Part shown: positions 1 through 10,581 of the stretch, piece after piece
Layout: each line of letters begins with the position of its first letter
How positions within the stretch are numbered: position 1 is the stretch's first letter
Origin: Catenaria anguillulae PL171
Taxonomy: Eukaryota; Blastocladiomycota; Blastocladiomycetes; Blastocladiales; Catenariaceae
Assembly (NCBI GenBank): GCA_002102555.1
Contig: MCFL01000008.1
Location: 310,001 to 374,000, forward strand
Reading direction: 5' to 3'
DNA: 64,000 bases
Notes under the pieces: model-generated
The model's input: the letters and a program-made list of their open reading frames with translations, nothing else
The model's database searches: none
Told to the model about the DNA's origin: nothing
Made by a program: the position numbers and the translations under genes

Positions 1-107
1 AAGCAAGTTGTGGATCAAGTGGTTGAACATGGACGTGGTATCCATCATGCCCAGCAGAGCAACCTCGGGGCAGAAGTGTGGGCCTGGCACACAACACAGT
101 TGCCAAG

Positions 108-1680
108 TCAACCGCTGGAGACCATGAGCTTTGCTGGCGAGAGATGGGAGAACGAACCAAATTGTGGCGACGGTGGTGGGGTAACTGGGGCTCGCTCGCT
201 TTGAGCGGAAACCAAGGGTGCAAGTAACTCAGCAATTTCCTCGTCGACCGCGGCCATCTTGGCACGCTTTGCGACCGGCGCAGGTGAAGACTCAGGCAAG
301 TCGGATTTGTCGTCCTCTTCATCGCCTGGAACACCTTCCGCCTTGCGCTTCAAGTTGATGTCTCGACGAGCTTGGCGGTCGCAACGCACGATGACTTTTT
401 TCGGTACTGAAAACAGCAATAGTTGGGGACAGGGTCAGTCCATGCCAGTAGGGATGAAACCGGAAGCCCAATTGGAAAAAGTTGCATACAGCCATTGACG
501 ACAATCCCATTCACCACGACAACAAGCAAATACTTCCTGCGAGGAGTCACGTTGAATGTCAGGGTGAGCGGCAATGTACGAGCCCCAATCTGAGTCAACT
601 CGCCAGCATCCATGCTGCCGGTGGCACGAAGTGCGCTCCAGTTCGATCCAGCAATGAGCTGGTCCAAGTCGACAACTTTCTTGAGCTGCTTGATGGGGAT
701 CAGCGATGCTTCCCACTTGAGATCCACAAGCCCGGCCGTCGTTGTCGTCACCTTCACGGGTACAGTAACCGTGGCTTCGTACTCGCCCTGATCCGACTCC
801 TCATCAACGTCGACTGCATCCAAGTCCGTGCCAACAGCGACTTTGGCGCCCAACTCGATATCGTCATCACCCTTGACCGTGAAGTAAGTCAACGTCCAAA
901 CCCCCGTCTCAAACTTGTGACGCATGACCTCGGGGTTGGCTGCGGCAATCCGATCCGAGATGACTCGGACGGCAGTAACGATCGGTTCAGGCTCGTCGTC
1001 CGGGGGTTGGACAGGACCATAACCACAGGCGTGGTGCACGGAGGCGGCCAAATCGGCTGGGGCGACCGAGGGCGGAACCGTGTTGGCGGCCGAGGCGAGA
1101 AAAGCCGGACCGGACGGCGTCAGCAAAGGGTGCGAAAAGGACGAGGTCGGGTGGACCGGTAGCTGACTGGGCTGCTGAGGCGGCGCTTGTTGGTGACCGG
1201 GGGCAACGTCAGGGGGCGGCGGAAATAAGTTGGTTTGATCACCCTGAATCAAATGCAAGTGTCACAATCCTAGCTAGCTCTGCAGACGGCCTGCAGACGG
1301 CGATAAAATCAACGAACCACGGAAGGCACGTCATCCTCCAAAGCACTCCAGAGCGAATGGTCTGTGAGGATCTCGGACGACGGACCGGCATTGGTCGCGA
1401 TGCTGAGCAGGTCTTGCAAAGCGCTGATGACGGCGGGGTCATCGGAATGGGTTCCGGCGGCACTCGCAGTCGGCGCAAGCGCAACGGTTGCGGGCTTGTC
1501 GGCGCAGCGGGCGGCAGACCCACCGTACGTGGGATCGGTCGTGAAGGGCATGATGGCGGATTGACGGTTGAGGGGGATAGTTGATGATTCGCTGGCGGGC
1601 TGCCTCACTATCCGTGGCGTTGGCGACAGAGAGCAGAGCAGAGCATCGAAGAGAGCCGAGAGAGAGGCAAGATCTGCCAT
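108..1680 (-). CDS. Uncharacterised nuclear-looking protein, paralogue 1
   Basis: I do not recognise the family. Three exons on the minus strand fit: 1680-1318, 1243-490 and 406-108. The introns are 74 and 83 bases, the second with donor GTATGC and acceptor TTTTCAG. Together they encode 471 residues in one frame. The N-terminal third is rich in Pro, Ala and Ser. The middle is predicted beta-rich, and the C-terminus carries a basic cluster (DINLKRKAEG, then AKRAKM) that looks like a nuclear localisation signal. The gene at 3666-5415 is a paralogue: both share a stretch ending in hydrophobic strands, a 'VxxG(I/L)P' turn and an Arg/Lys-rich tail, and both have a phase-1 intron at the same place. 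That shared intron decided the splice sites. A beta-sandwich DNA-binding protein is possible but unproven. The start at 1680 is the first ATG of the open exon. Confidence 0.6.
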
Positions 1681-1845
1681 TTTCAAGTTCCTTTGTAAAT
1701 TTGCTTGCCAAGTTTGTTTGGCTTGCGTTGCAACTTGAAGTCTCTCACGCTGTCTCACGCTCCTCACATGTCTCATGGCTTCTCACGACAACGCTCGGCC
1801 ATGTAAAGTGTATTTCCACCACGCAATGCCAAGATAGACCGATAG

Positions 1846-3037
1846 ATGGATGTACATGTAATGGACTCGACGCAATTGCAATCAGCTATGGACTCCGTTT
1901 CGCAAGAAATCTCCTCATCGCCATCCGACGCGGACGCGGACCGTGACGCCGACGCCAACATCGGCTCTGTGCCGCCACTAGCAGCCGTCCCCATTGCCAA
2001 CCTCCCTCAAGAGCTCCTCGTTCCAATCTTTGACCTGCTCCTGCACCCGGCCGACCTTTTCCCGAGTCTATTTGCCTTGCAAATCTCTCCATATCCCCGT
2101 TATTCTCTCGCTGTATTCATGCCCGATCCGAATCCTCACTGTGCCTCGCCTTGAGCGATTTGTCGCAACTCGCCGCTTCGGTCTGCCATGGATCACTTGC
2201 GCGCCGCTTGGAACTTGTCCTTGAGCTTGACTACCTTACCGACAACCTAATCGTGCAACTCGGCACCCTATGCCCGAACCTGACGCATCTCACGATTCAA
2301 GATGCAGTCGTGGCTCGGGCCAATGACTCGGCATCCGAATCCGACGACGATGTACCCGAGTATGTACGAGTTTGACGAGGGCGAAATCAATCTGCGGGTC
2401 ACCAAGTCTTCTGGTCCTCATTTCACTCGTCACCTATCTTCGCTGCTTCATCTCACAACCCAACTCGAATCGCTCACGCTCAAGCAACTCAAGTCAATCG
2501 ACGTCCCACACCTCCTCACCATTCTCGCATCTTCCTGTTCGAGCCTTCACACGCTCAGCATATCGGAGCTGGACAATGCCTGCCGGCCAATCGGCGTTCA
2601 ACGCTGGGGATACGACTATCTCCCAATCACCACGAGCATCACGCAATCCCTCTCCACACTCGCATCCCTCCACACACTCAAGCTCGACGACGTGGAATCC
2701 ACCACCATGTCTGCCCTACTGGTCCAACACTTGGCCTGTCCTTTGCTCACGTCGCTCAGCTTGTGCAACAAACTATCTGCGCAGCACAACCGACCACCAG
2801 GCCGCATTTGCTGGCTTGCTTTCACGGCACACGCGGTTGGTCAAATTGACGGTGCTGGATACAACCAATTGCGATAACGACAACATGTCACACGAGATTG
2901 TGCGTGCAGCATTGCAAGTGTGGCCGCAAGTCTCAGGGGGCAAGGAGGCCAGGCGTGTGCTTGAAATCGGGTATTATTCGCAACAATTGAAGGGGCAGGT
3001 GGAGACAGTGTTTGGCTGCCGAGTCGTGCTTCGATGA
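1846..3037 (+). pseudogene. Broken F-box/LRR gene
   Basis: The first piece, from the ATG at 1846, carries an F-box motif (NLPQELLVPIFDLLL, about 2000-2045). Later pieces carry leucine-rich-repeat-like text (LCPNLTHLTIQD near 2260-2310; SLHTLSISELD near 2540-2575). The coding text moves through frames 1, 2, 3, 1 and 2 at about 2085, 2150, 2350 and 2775, four breaks in 1.2 kb. All four have the same direction, equivalent to one extra base or two missing bases each. That is opposite to the one-missing-base signature seen elsewhere in the window, and the shifts sit between blocks that still resemble the intact F-box/LRR gene at 6632-7789. Intron boundaries do not repair them. I read it as a recent F-box pseudogene. 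Assembly error is the alternative. It is divergent from the gene ending at 1680. Confidence 0.6.
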
Positions 3038-3665
3038 CACAATTGGACTTTCATCAGGGGTACTAAATAAAATACCTCAGCTTTCATCTCCTGTATTGTG
3101 CAGTAAATCCTCGTCATAATGATTTTTTTCTCCTACCCGAATCACTGAATGGAAACATGTGTACTGCTTATGAAAATGTGACAGAAAAAACGAGACATGA
3201 TTCCGAAAGGAACAGCGGGGTTGGACATGGGAGGAAACAAACAAGCACAAGACACAAATGTTACAAAAAAGAAGACATGACGACCAGGCCCGTCAAGTGC
3301 GAAAGGCCATGGGGACTATGTACCCCGCCAACGCCTTGCACATGCTCCGCTCCGTAACACGCAAGCAGGGGCTGCCCATGGTAGGGATGCATGCACAATG
3401 AAGAGCGACGGGAGGGAGAGGAACGTGTGCTTGGCGTTGGCGTATGACGTTTCGTACCTGGGGGATAGGTATGGGAAAAGGTTGATGTAGAAGCGCACGC
3501 AAGTGCACACGAGGCGATGGAAAATTGAAGGATGGGAAGACTAACGCATGAGAAAAGAGAAACGGCAAACGAAAACGAGCGGGGAGGAAGCGACCTCCGC
3601 GGGACACACTTGTTTGTCAACCGTCATGTTGCGGCTCTTTAACATTGAATGACAGTGCGTTGGAA
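3038..3665. other. Intergenic, no gene supported
   Basis: This lies between the F-box pseudogene and the 3' end of the second uncharacterised paralogue. Several frames are open on the minus strand (about 3293-3620), but they are Ser/Pro/Arg-rich, overlap each other and have no recognisable domain. They could be 3' untranslated sequence of the minus-strand gene that ends at 3666. Confidence 0.4.
3066..3071 (+). terminator. Poly(A) signal AATAAA
   Basis: A canonical AATAAA lies 29 bases after the last stop codon of the broken F-box gene, in the spacing expected for a polyadenylation signal. Confidence 0.4.
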
Positions 3666-5415
3666 TTACCGGCGTTTGGCCTTCTTTGTTCCCGGTGTGC
3701 CGGCATTGGACGAGTCGGAAGCCTTGCGTTTCTTGTTGCCTGCACGATCACGCAGTTTCCTTGACGCATACACGCGAACAAACTCGGGTACTGAGCAGAG
3801 GGTAGGATGATATGCAGTCAATTGGCACCCGGATGATAGCTGATGATAGCGCCAAAGAGGTGGCAAAAGCAGAACAACGCACTTCCAGTCGCAATAACGC
3901 GGCCGTCAAGGCGAACCATAAGCTGATAACGTTGTCCGTTGGTCACCATAAACGCGAGCGAATCAGGACGAAAATCCAGCTCGATCCGCGGGTCGGCCGG
4001 GTTGACCTCGCCCGACCAAGTCCCAGATACGTAGCAGCGCGCGCTTTGAATACCCGTGCTGTTGTTTAAGTGCTCGACCAGGCGATCAAAGAGATTTCCT
4101 TGCGGCAGGGCTGCACCGCCGTGGTCGCGTGTGCACTTTTTGACAATATCTTGCGGGACGAGAAGTACCTCGTACTTGATGTCAAGGTGACTTGTCGGGC
4201 CGTCCGCAGGCATGTCCAGACTAAGCGTGATAGGCAGGACAAGCCGAACATGTGCCGGCTTCTTGACTTTTTGCGTTTCACTTGAAACAGTTGCGGGGCC
4301 GAGACTTGCTTGACCAAGTAGCGCCTCATCCCCCTCACCCTCTTGCTGATCTTGCTCTTGGTCTTGCGCGTCATCTTCCTCCGACACTTGGCCACCGGCA
4401 GCCACCGCAGACGCGTCGGAAACCGCGACTTTGTTCTTGCTCTTGTTGTCCGCCCGTTCGTGGGTAAACAAGTCCATCTTGATGTACTTCTGTCCGTTGG
4501 CGCCTTCTTGACTGAAATTGGGGGGATAAGTTAGCCCCCCCTCGCCCTCCTTGTTTGCTTGCTTCAACTCTTGCAAGTCCTGGCACATGCACGCGCTGGA
4601 AATGGCGGCCGCCACAGACGTCGTCGCCGGAGCCTGCATTTGTGCGATCTCGTCATCCGATGACGCAGCTGCAATCTCGCTCACAGCCACATTGCCTGGG
4701 CCAGTTGGACCGCCAGCATCCCGTACCACGTCCGCGCGTGCACTTGTGGTTGCGCCGAGTCCCGGCGCCTGGTTGTCGCTTGGAACCAAGGGGACATGCA
4801 AGTTCGTGTGCTCGAAAGACGACCTTGGGTGCGAACCGTGCGCATTGGTGTCCGGCGTAGCCGGTGCTTGCATGTTGGTTGCTGTCGGATCAAGCCCTTG
4901 ATTGACGGCGGGCGGTACCATGGCAACGTAAGTGGATCCAGAATACCCTTCTTGAGCGGCCGCATACGCTGGCGGCAAGCTGAGCATGTTGAACTGGACC
5001 GCTGCGACACCATACTCGTCGTTCGCCTGATCGAGCAGCATTTGGCCATACTCGAGCAACACGCGGTGAATTTCGGTAATTGGTACAAAGACGGTCGTTG
5101 ATCCATTGCACATGTACTTGGAAAGCATTTGATTGAATTCCGGAAGGACGGTGAGTGCCTGTGCGAGCATGGTCACGAGCAAGGGACGCGTCGAGGCATA
5201 GGCACCGGCGGGCGCCGCCGCTGAGGTATGCGGTAGGGTCGGCATCGGGGTTGGATTTGGTGACGTAGGGGGTGTGGGAGGCGGATTCCTAAAGTCGATT
5301 GTGGGCTAGGATATGCGGCATTATGGCGAGTGAGCACAAGGTTAGTGAAAAATGAAACGGATCTGAACTGAACATACTTGACCCGGGAGCTCCATGCCGA
5401 CGTCACAGTGCCCAT
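3666..5415 (-). CDS. Uncharacterised nuclear-looking protein, paralogue 2
   Basis: Exons are 5415-5378, 5288-3883 and 3790-3666, giving 522 residues. The first intron (89 bases, GTATGT donor) and the second (92 bases, GTGCGT donor, CTGCTCAG acceptor) keep the frame. The second intron matches the position and phase of the intron in the paralogue at 108-1680. The protein has a low-complexity N-terminus, a Gln/Glu/Asp acidic run (EDDAQDQEQDQQEGEGDE), then a beta-rich segment (VRLVLPITLSLDM to RYQLMVRLDGRVIATG) and a basic C-terminal tail (RAGNKKRKAS, TKKAKRR). A nuclear protein is likely. A DNA- or RNA-binding role is inference. The true N-terminus is uncertain: a second reading of exon 1, in phase with more coding-like sequence upstream (see 5500-6116), would join a different frame of exon 2. 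Confidence 0.6.
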
Positions 5416-5499
5416 TTGTCATGGTTTGAGGACCCGAGTTGCCCGCCGAGCCTGCACTGCCAGCAAGGGAAGGGATAAATGTGCCCGTGAATGGCGACA

Positions 5500-6116
5500 A
5501 GTTCAGCGACTACATCGAACAGGGAACATGTTGGCATCGACGCGAGACGGTGAGCGAGAGACCATCAACTCAGACCGAGAACACTTGACTCGCCCACTGC
5601 ATCGGCAATCCTCACCCAATCTGGGCATGGATCAAACTGAAATATGACGTACAGATGGCAATCCCTGCGATGCACGCATGCTGGTGGGCGTTGATGTGTG
5701 CAAGACGTGGGGCGCGCATTCCGGCCCGGCCGCGGAAACCATGGGAGTGTGTTGAATTTCGGCGACCAAACTTGTCGTCGGGTGAGGGTTTGAAGATCCG
5801 AGCAGGCAGGCAAGAGTCTGGTCGCTCTGAGACGCGACAGAGAGCTGTGAAGTAGCAGCCGTTGTCTCAGGCTGGTTGGACTTGGTGTGGAACAACGGCA
5901 AGGACAAGGAGGGAGCACCAGGACATCAACTGATTGTTTGCGCAGGCGTGGAAGACAAGAAAGAGAGACTCCGCGTACGGAAATGAAGGGCGGTGTTTGG
6001 CCACCAGGCTGAGCGCCTTCCATGAGGACTTCTGCAATCGGATCACAGCCGCCAAAGTTGTAGAGAGGGTTGATTTGCGAGGGCAACGGAATCGACCAAT
6101 CCCCGGGGTTTGGCAT
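5500..6116 (-). other. Possible upstream exons of paralogue 2
   Basis: An ATG at 6116 opens 46 codons of coding-like sequence (MPNPGDWSIPLPSQ...). They end at 5979 beside a good GTACGC donor, with a possible acceptor AACAATCAG about 50 bases on. A second coding-like stretch (about 5650-5880, Ser/Thr/Gln-rich) follows in another frame, and a short one (GSAGNSGPQTMTNGHC...) lies at about 5390-5440. These could be 5' exons of the gene at 3666-5415, interrupted by one or two frame problems, or a separate small gene. No domain is recognisable. Confidence 0.25.
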
Positions 6117-6631
6117 TGCTGGGCGATGGTTGGCGCTGATGGTGGCGAGGGGATATGAACTAGGCGGAATGGTCGCGATGAACGCTACCGAGCTCGTTTG
6201 TGACAGGGTGCCGCGACAGAGCAAGGTTGAGTCCAAACGCTCGAATAAAGGGCGATGTTGGACGGGCAGAGAGAGGGAGGGAGAAGTGGGGAGACGGACG
6301 CTTATGAAGCGTGAGTTCAGGAATAGCAAAATTTCGATGGCGGCAATGGCATTGTAGGGATCAGCATTCGCCGTGCACCCTGTTGTCCATCCTCTGTCCG
6401 CTGGCAGCAACGCCACACGCGCACCATGGACGGCAACTCAAAGTGACTGGTTCGCATCCACGTGAGCATCTTGCGCACATGGGATCAAAGCTGCAGCCCA
6501 GAATCGGATGGTGAAGTGTATAATGCTCTTGCTCGAAAATCTGATGATTTGAAGAAGCAGTCGAGTGCGCTGTGAAGTCTTGGTGATTGTGTGAAAACGT
6601 CTGCTGCAGGTGAAGCATTTTGCGAGCCGCC

Positions 6632-7789
6632 CTAGTGACCCACCTCCACCACGACTCCTTCACACGCATGTTCAATCCCAGTCTTGACCTCTTCGCCATT
6701 GACCCCACGATCCACAATGTTCAACACGACCTTTTTCCTGCGACCGCGCATGCCTTGAGGCACGCTCCATGCTGCAATGATGCCATCCTTGATCCAATCC
6801 ACGATATCGAAAGAAACGACCTGTCCCAAATGCAACGCGGCCAAAGCCGGATGCCTGGTCAACAACCCGGCAAGCAAACCAGGTGCCACGTCCGGTTGTC
6901 CTGGTGAGCCGATGGCAAACTTGAACCCAACCAACTTGAGAGCACGCAAACTGGGGCAATGCAAATCGCACAAGATGACGGCAAGTGCCTCGTCGGGTGT
7001 GGCATTGAGCGTGCGGCAATCCACGTGAATGGCGAGCGACTCGAGATGCGGGGCAAGGCGGCGCAGGGCCAAGACGCTGGACCGCCACGTCAGCGCATCG
7101 TTGGGCAGTGTGATGCACTGGTTGAGCGTGAGAGATGAGAGTTTCGGGCAGTGTGTGGCAAGGTGTGTAATGAGGTGCGGTGTGTCGAGAGGATCAATGC
7201 GGGCGAGTGAGAGGTGAGTGAGTTGTGGGACGAGTGAGAGTAGCGATTCGAGTTTGAGAGTGGCGAGTGGACCCGAGTGTCGTGGGGGAGCCGGTGCCCA
7301 ATGATGAGCAGTGGCCACGTCCGAGTCGGTGATGGAGAGCGAATGCAGCCGGGGACATTGTGCGCCAAGGCGCTCGAGCTGGTGGCACGTGAGGTCGGCA
7401 AGCGAGAGAGAGAGGGAAATGTGGCGGACAAGGGTGGGTGCCTCCGAGTGTTTGTTTGCATGCTGGTTTGCGGTGGTGAGTGAGGCGATGAAGCGGTCGA
7501 GCGCTTGCGTGGACTGAATGTGCGGGCGGGCAAAGAGGCGATGGGCGGCGGGCGAGTAGAGTTGGCGGCAGGCGAGGGCGCAGGAGAGGACGTCGGTAAT
7601 GGGCAAAAGGCGGGTGATTTGGACGAGAAGGTCCAGTGGTAAGTCGACAAGACTCGTGGAAGCCTTGGGTGTGTCTTGGCCATGGCCATGGTCGGTGAGA
7701 TCAAAGAGGGAGTCGGAGCGGTGGGGCGGAGCCAGTGAGTGTGGACCCAGTATCTGAGCAAGTGGTGTCAGAGTCGGAGTCGAGGCCAT
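6632..7789 (-). CDS. F-box/leucine-rich-repeat protein
   Basis: A single uninterrupted exon of 385 residues. An F-box lies at about residues 46-90 (LVDLPLDLLVQITRLLPITD, followed by CALACRQLYSPAAHRLF). It is followed by irregular leucine-rich repeats across the rest of the protein (CPRLHSLSITDSD, PQLTHLSLARID, CPKLSSLTLNQC, PHLESLAIHVD, CPSLRALKLVGF). F-box/LRR proteins are substrate receptors of SCF (Skp1-cullin-F-box) ubiquitin ligases; the substrate is unknown here. The start at 7789 is the first true ATG of the open frame. It is the intact counterpart of the broken gene at 1846-3037. A TATATATA stretch at 8075-8082 lies about 290 bases upstream of the start. Confidence 0.85.
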   Translation of the reverse strand: MASTPTLTPLAQILGPHSLAPPHRSDSLFDLTDHGHGQDTPKASTSLVDLPLDLLVQITRLLPITDVLSCALACRQLYSPAAHRLFARPHIQSTQALDRFIASLTTANQHANKHSEAPTLVRHISLSLSLADLTCHQLERLGAQCPRLHSLSITDSDVATAHHWAPAPPRHSGPLATLKLESLLSLVPQLTHLSLARIDPLDTPHLITHLATHCPKLSSLTLNQCITLPNDALTWRSSVLALRRLAPHLESLAIHVDCRTLNATPDEALAVILCDLHCPSLRALKLVGFKFAIGSPGQPDVAPGLLAGLLTRHPALAALHLGQVVSFDIVDWIKDGIIAAWSVPQGMRGRRKKVVLNIVDRGVNGEEVKTGIEHACEGVVVEVGH

Positions 7790-8105
7790 GGCAACGGTCA
7801 ACAGTGGCAAATCAAGCGATGACTTGGAATTCTTGGGCTATTTTTTGGGTGACTCCAAGTTGGCATTGCATAGCATGCATTTCAAAAGGAGGTCGGCCTG
7901 TGGGAACTCAGCTGTGTATGTGGGAGGTGAGGGTGGCGTCCAGATTGACCAATCGGCGGCCCATCTGGATCACAGCATCACAGCAGATCCGTCTCCTGCT
8001 CTGTCCATCTCACGTCCGTCACATATCCGGCTCTGAATCTAAAGATCTAATGCGCCTCTCGTTTCCACCTTGCCTATATATACTTGTGCATTGTGTATTT
8101 GTTCT
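7790..8105. other. Intergenic spacer with TATA-like run
   Basis: This spacer separates the start of the F-box/LRR gene from the stop of the seven-helix gene, both on the minus strand. It holds an eight-base TATATATA at 8075-8082 that could be the F-box gene's TATA element. Nothing else is recognised. Confidence 0.4.
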
Positions 8106-9602
8106 TTACAATGATCCCCACGGTTGGCGAGCATCCTGCGTGGGTGACATGACGTAATCCCATGCTTCAAAGTGAGAAACGACATGCTCCTGTATTGTTC
8201 CCACCGGATCCAATCCGGGAGCAGCGGCAAGTGTTTGCAGCGCCATTCCGCCAACACCGACGCTTGGCGCCGCATCAACAGCCTGAGCCGGCGAGTCATT
8301 CACGCCAATGTGCTCTTCGCGAATCCCATGTACCTTTCCGTCCCGCTGTCCAATCATGTCGTCCGCAAACGACTTGTCCACCGCCAAGACTTCCTGTCGC
8401 TTCTGCTGGGAGTACCGCGCAACGCGAATCAAGCGCTCAAACGACGCTTCGATAGCGATCGCGATGGCATTAATGGCTGCATTCAGGGCATTACTTCGGA
8501 CGTTTGGAACAAAGTCCAGTGTGGATGCAGCAAGCGCAAACAGCCAGAGCACCGTCAGAGCAACCGTCAGAATGGTAAATGTGCGTGTGAGCGGGTACAT
8601 GAGCGATGCCTTGTTGTGCCGCCGTGTTGCTGCGGATGGACGGCGACTGGACGAGCGCAGTTTGGTTGCGGTATGCAGCATTGCAGTTGATACGTTGGTG
8701 AGGAGATTGGACCGGGTTCGGGATGGAAGGACGCTGATTCGTCGTGATGGTGGTAATGAGGATGGCGCCGAGTCCCCTGAGGGGGCAGCTTGAGAGCCAA
8801 TGTCGGACAAGGAGCCAGAGACGGGGCCCGATGATCCGTTCTCACCTGCAGAGTCGGATACTTTTGATTGACTCCCACTGGTGGCGCTGCCAACCTTTGA
8901 GATACTACCGCTCTTGTTACTGCCGGTGCGAGGCACTTGGTGACCAAACGGTTTTGGTCGCGTTTGGCGCACATTGACCGACAATGCCCATGCGGACGAT
9001 GTCATAATCAAGAGAGGGAACAATGCCATGACCGCAATCACTGCGATTGGGGCGAATCTCCGGTTGAGCCAGTCGTCCACATCAGAATTCGGATGATGGG
9101 CCAAGTCAAAGGTCACAAAAGATGATCCGCCCTGCGCACAGAGCATACACGCAATGCAGACTACCAGCGCAATTTGCAGTCCCCGTTTCCGCTGTGCCGG
9201 TTTCCTTGTGACAATGACGGCGCACCGCTGGCACGTTGCATAGGTTTCCAAAGGTAACGCTACCAGAAAGGTGAAGATGTAGACAATGCGGATGGTCAAG
9301 AAGTTTGGGAGTTTCGAGCCTTCGTAAAGCATGGACCATTGGATCAAGTTGCGCAAGGCATCGGCCAATGTCAGAGCCGACGCGGCAAAGAGTAGGCGAC
9401 AACGGCGGGTCATGAATTGGATTGCAGAATCATCGGCCACGAATTGATGCTGTGGCCATGCTCGGCGAAACAAGGCAAACATGCATCCGATGGAAACAAT
9501 ACTGCCGATGGCCGACACAATGATCGAGTTGATGAGGGTCACATCGTCAATGATTCGGGGCGGCGGTTGAACACTTGATTGGTTGGAAGCAGCAGAAGTC
9601 AT
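8106..9602 (-). CDS. Seven-helix membrane protein, copy 1 (GPCR-like)
   Basis: A single exon; 498 residues from the ATG at 9602 (in-frame ATGs at 9650 and 9746 are alternatives). Seven hydrophobic segments can be seen in order: one near residue 25-50 (TLINSIIVSAIGSIVSIGC), one before LIQWSML, one at FLTIRIVYIFTFLVALPLE, one at ALVVCIACMLCAQGG, one at PIAVIAVMALFPLLIMTSS, one after a long Ser-rich loop (FTILTVALTVLWLFALAAS) and a last one near ALNAAINAIAIAIEASFE. The long loop between helices 5 and 6 and the roughly 90-residue tail after helix 7 suit a receptor with a cytoplasmic signalling face. It is paralogous to the gene at 45584-46973; both share TYAxxQRCAxIVxR after helix 3. No known GPCR class motif is evident, so ligand and G-protein coupling are unknown. 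Confidence 0.7.
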   Translation of the reverse strand: MTSAASNQSSVQPPPRIIDDVTLINSIIVSAIGSIVSIGCMFALFRRAWPQHQFVADDSAIQFMTRRCRLLFAASALTLADALRNLIQWSMLYEGSKLPNFLTIRIVYIFTFLVALPLETYATCQRCAVIVTRKPAQRKRGLQIALVVCIACMLCAQGGSSFVTFDLAHHPNSDVDDWLNRRFAPIAVIAVMALFPLLIMTSSAWALSVNVRQTRPKPFGHQVPRTGSNKSGSISKVGSATSGSQSKVSDSAGENGSSGPVSGSLSDIGSQAAPSGDSAPSSLPPSRRISVLPSRTRSNLLTNVSTAMLHTATKLRSSSRRPSAATRRHNKASLMYPLTRTFTILTVALTVLWLFALAASTLDFVPNVRSNALNAAINAIAIAIEASFERLIRVARYSQQKRQEVLAVDKSFADDMIGQRDGKVHGIREEHIGVNDSPAQAVDAAPSVGVGGMALQTLAAAPGLDPVGTIQEHVVSHFEAWDYVMSPTQDARQPWGSL

Positions 9603-10581
9603 GGCGAGAAGGGTTGCTGTGTGATTCGACCCGTTTGGAGCTGATTGCATGGGGCAATTATTCAGGTGCGTGCCACCAATTGGCCGCCCCGTCTTTGGCG
9701 ACGCATTTCGCGATGAGGACGGTGCGAACACTGGACAAATGTGCATTGAGTTCCTGGTTCGCCTGTACACACAAGCCAGCTCAGGCAGGCACACCGACTG
9801 GGGTTAGGGACAAACCCAAGTTTCCAAACCCGAAGAGACCATTGAATACTAGTTGCGACCTGTTTCCAGCCACCATCGCTTCGGAGGTTGTGAGTGAGCT
9901 AAAGCTTAAATACTCACGGATAGACAGGCTACGTACGGATGGACCTCAACCGTCTGGTATTATTGCATGTCGCGCAGGTTGCAGACATTTGCTTGTGTCA
10001 GTGTCATAGTGGTAGTGGCCCGGCCTCGCTCAGACGACGTTTTCAAATAGACGCTGTTGGTAGGACGAAAGCAGCAAGCGGGAATCGGCGCGGCTTCCAC
10101 TGCCCTTAAGTCGATGGGCAAAGAAAAGCCAATGATCCACGATAGTAAGAAATATAGGACTCCGGCCAATACGAACACTTCACTGCAGAATAAGCGGCCG
10201 ATTGGTATTGGACTCCCATTGCCCTAAATTGGTGCAATTCTCGCGACTCTCCAGGACCGCAACTTCCGCGAGACCCATGCGGCTTAATGCAAAGTAGGTC
10301 TCTCCGAGGCAGGCAGACTGGTTGCTGTACTACGTAAGGGAGCAATCTACCAGGGAGTGGGATTGAGTCGCCTTTTTGATAGGCCTGGAGAACAGGTGGC
10401 AAAAGTGATGCGCATGCATTCCGCGCTGTGCTCACGTGAATCGTTGCTGTAAAGCCGTCGTCTTGGGGATCAAAACTGTCTCACGGTCGCTGACCACGGG
10501 CGAATGTCTTTTCGCCCTTGAAAGAATCGTCACTCCACATAGGTAATCTTCCATGAACGCTCACGCTTGTGTATGCCCAAA
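9603..10581. other. Intergenic, no gene supported
   Basis: A 979-base stretch between the divergent seven-helix gene (minus) and S-formylglutathione hydrolase (plus). It must hold both promoters. I looked for tRNA A and B boxes, 5S rRNA and U-snRNA signatures (for example near 10000-10060 and 10290-10390) and saw no complete one. Short open frames are not coding-like. Confidence 0.4.

Noticed and set aside
3293-3620. Minus-strand open frames as a small gene
   Set aside because: Three overlapping frames are open at once with Ser/Pro/Arg-rich text. None has a domain, start context or paralogue in the window.
10000-10060. tRNA-like A-box (CATAGTGGTAGTGG)
   Set aside because: No B box, no acceptor-stem pairing and no anticodon arm could be found around it.
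10350-10390. U5 snRNA-like loop (GTCGCCTTTTTGATAGGC)
   Set aside because: It does not match the invariant GCCUUUUAC loop and has no Sm site or flanking stem I can see.
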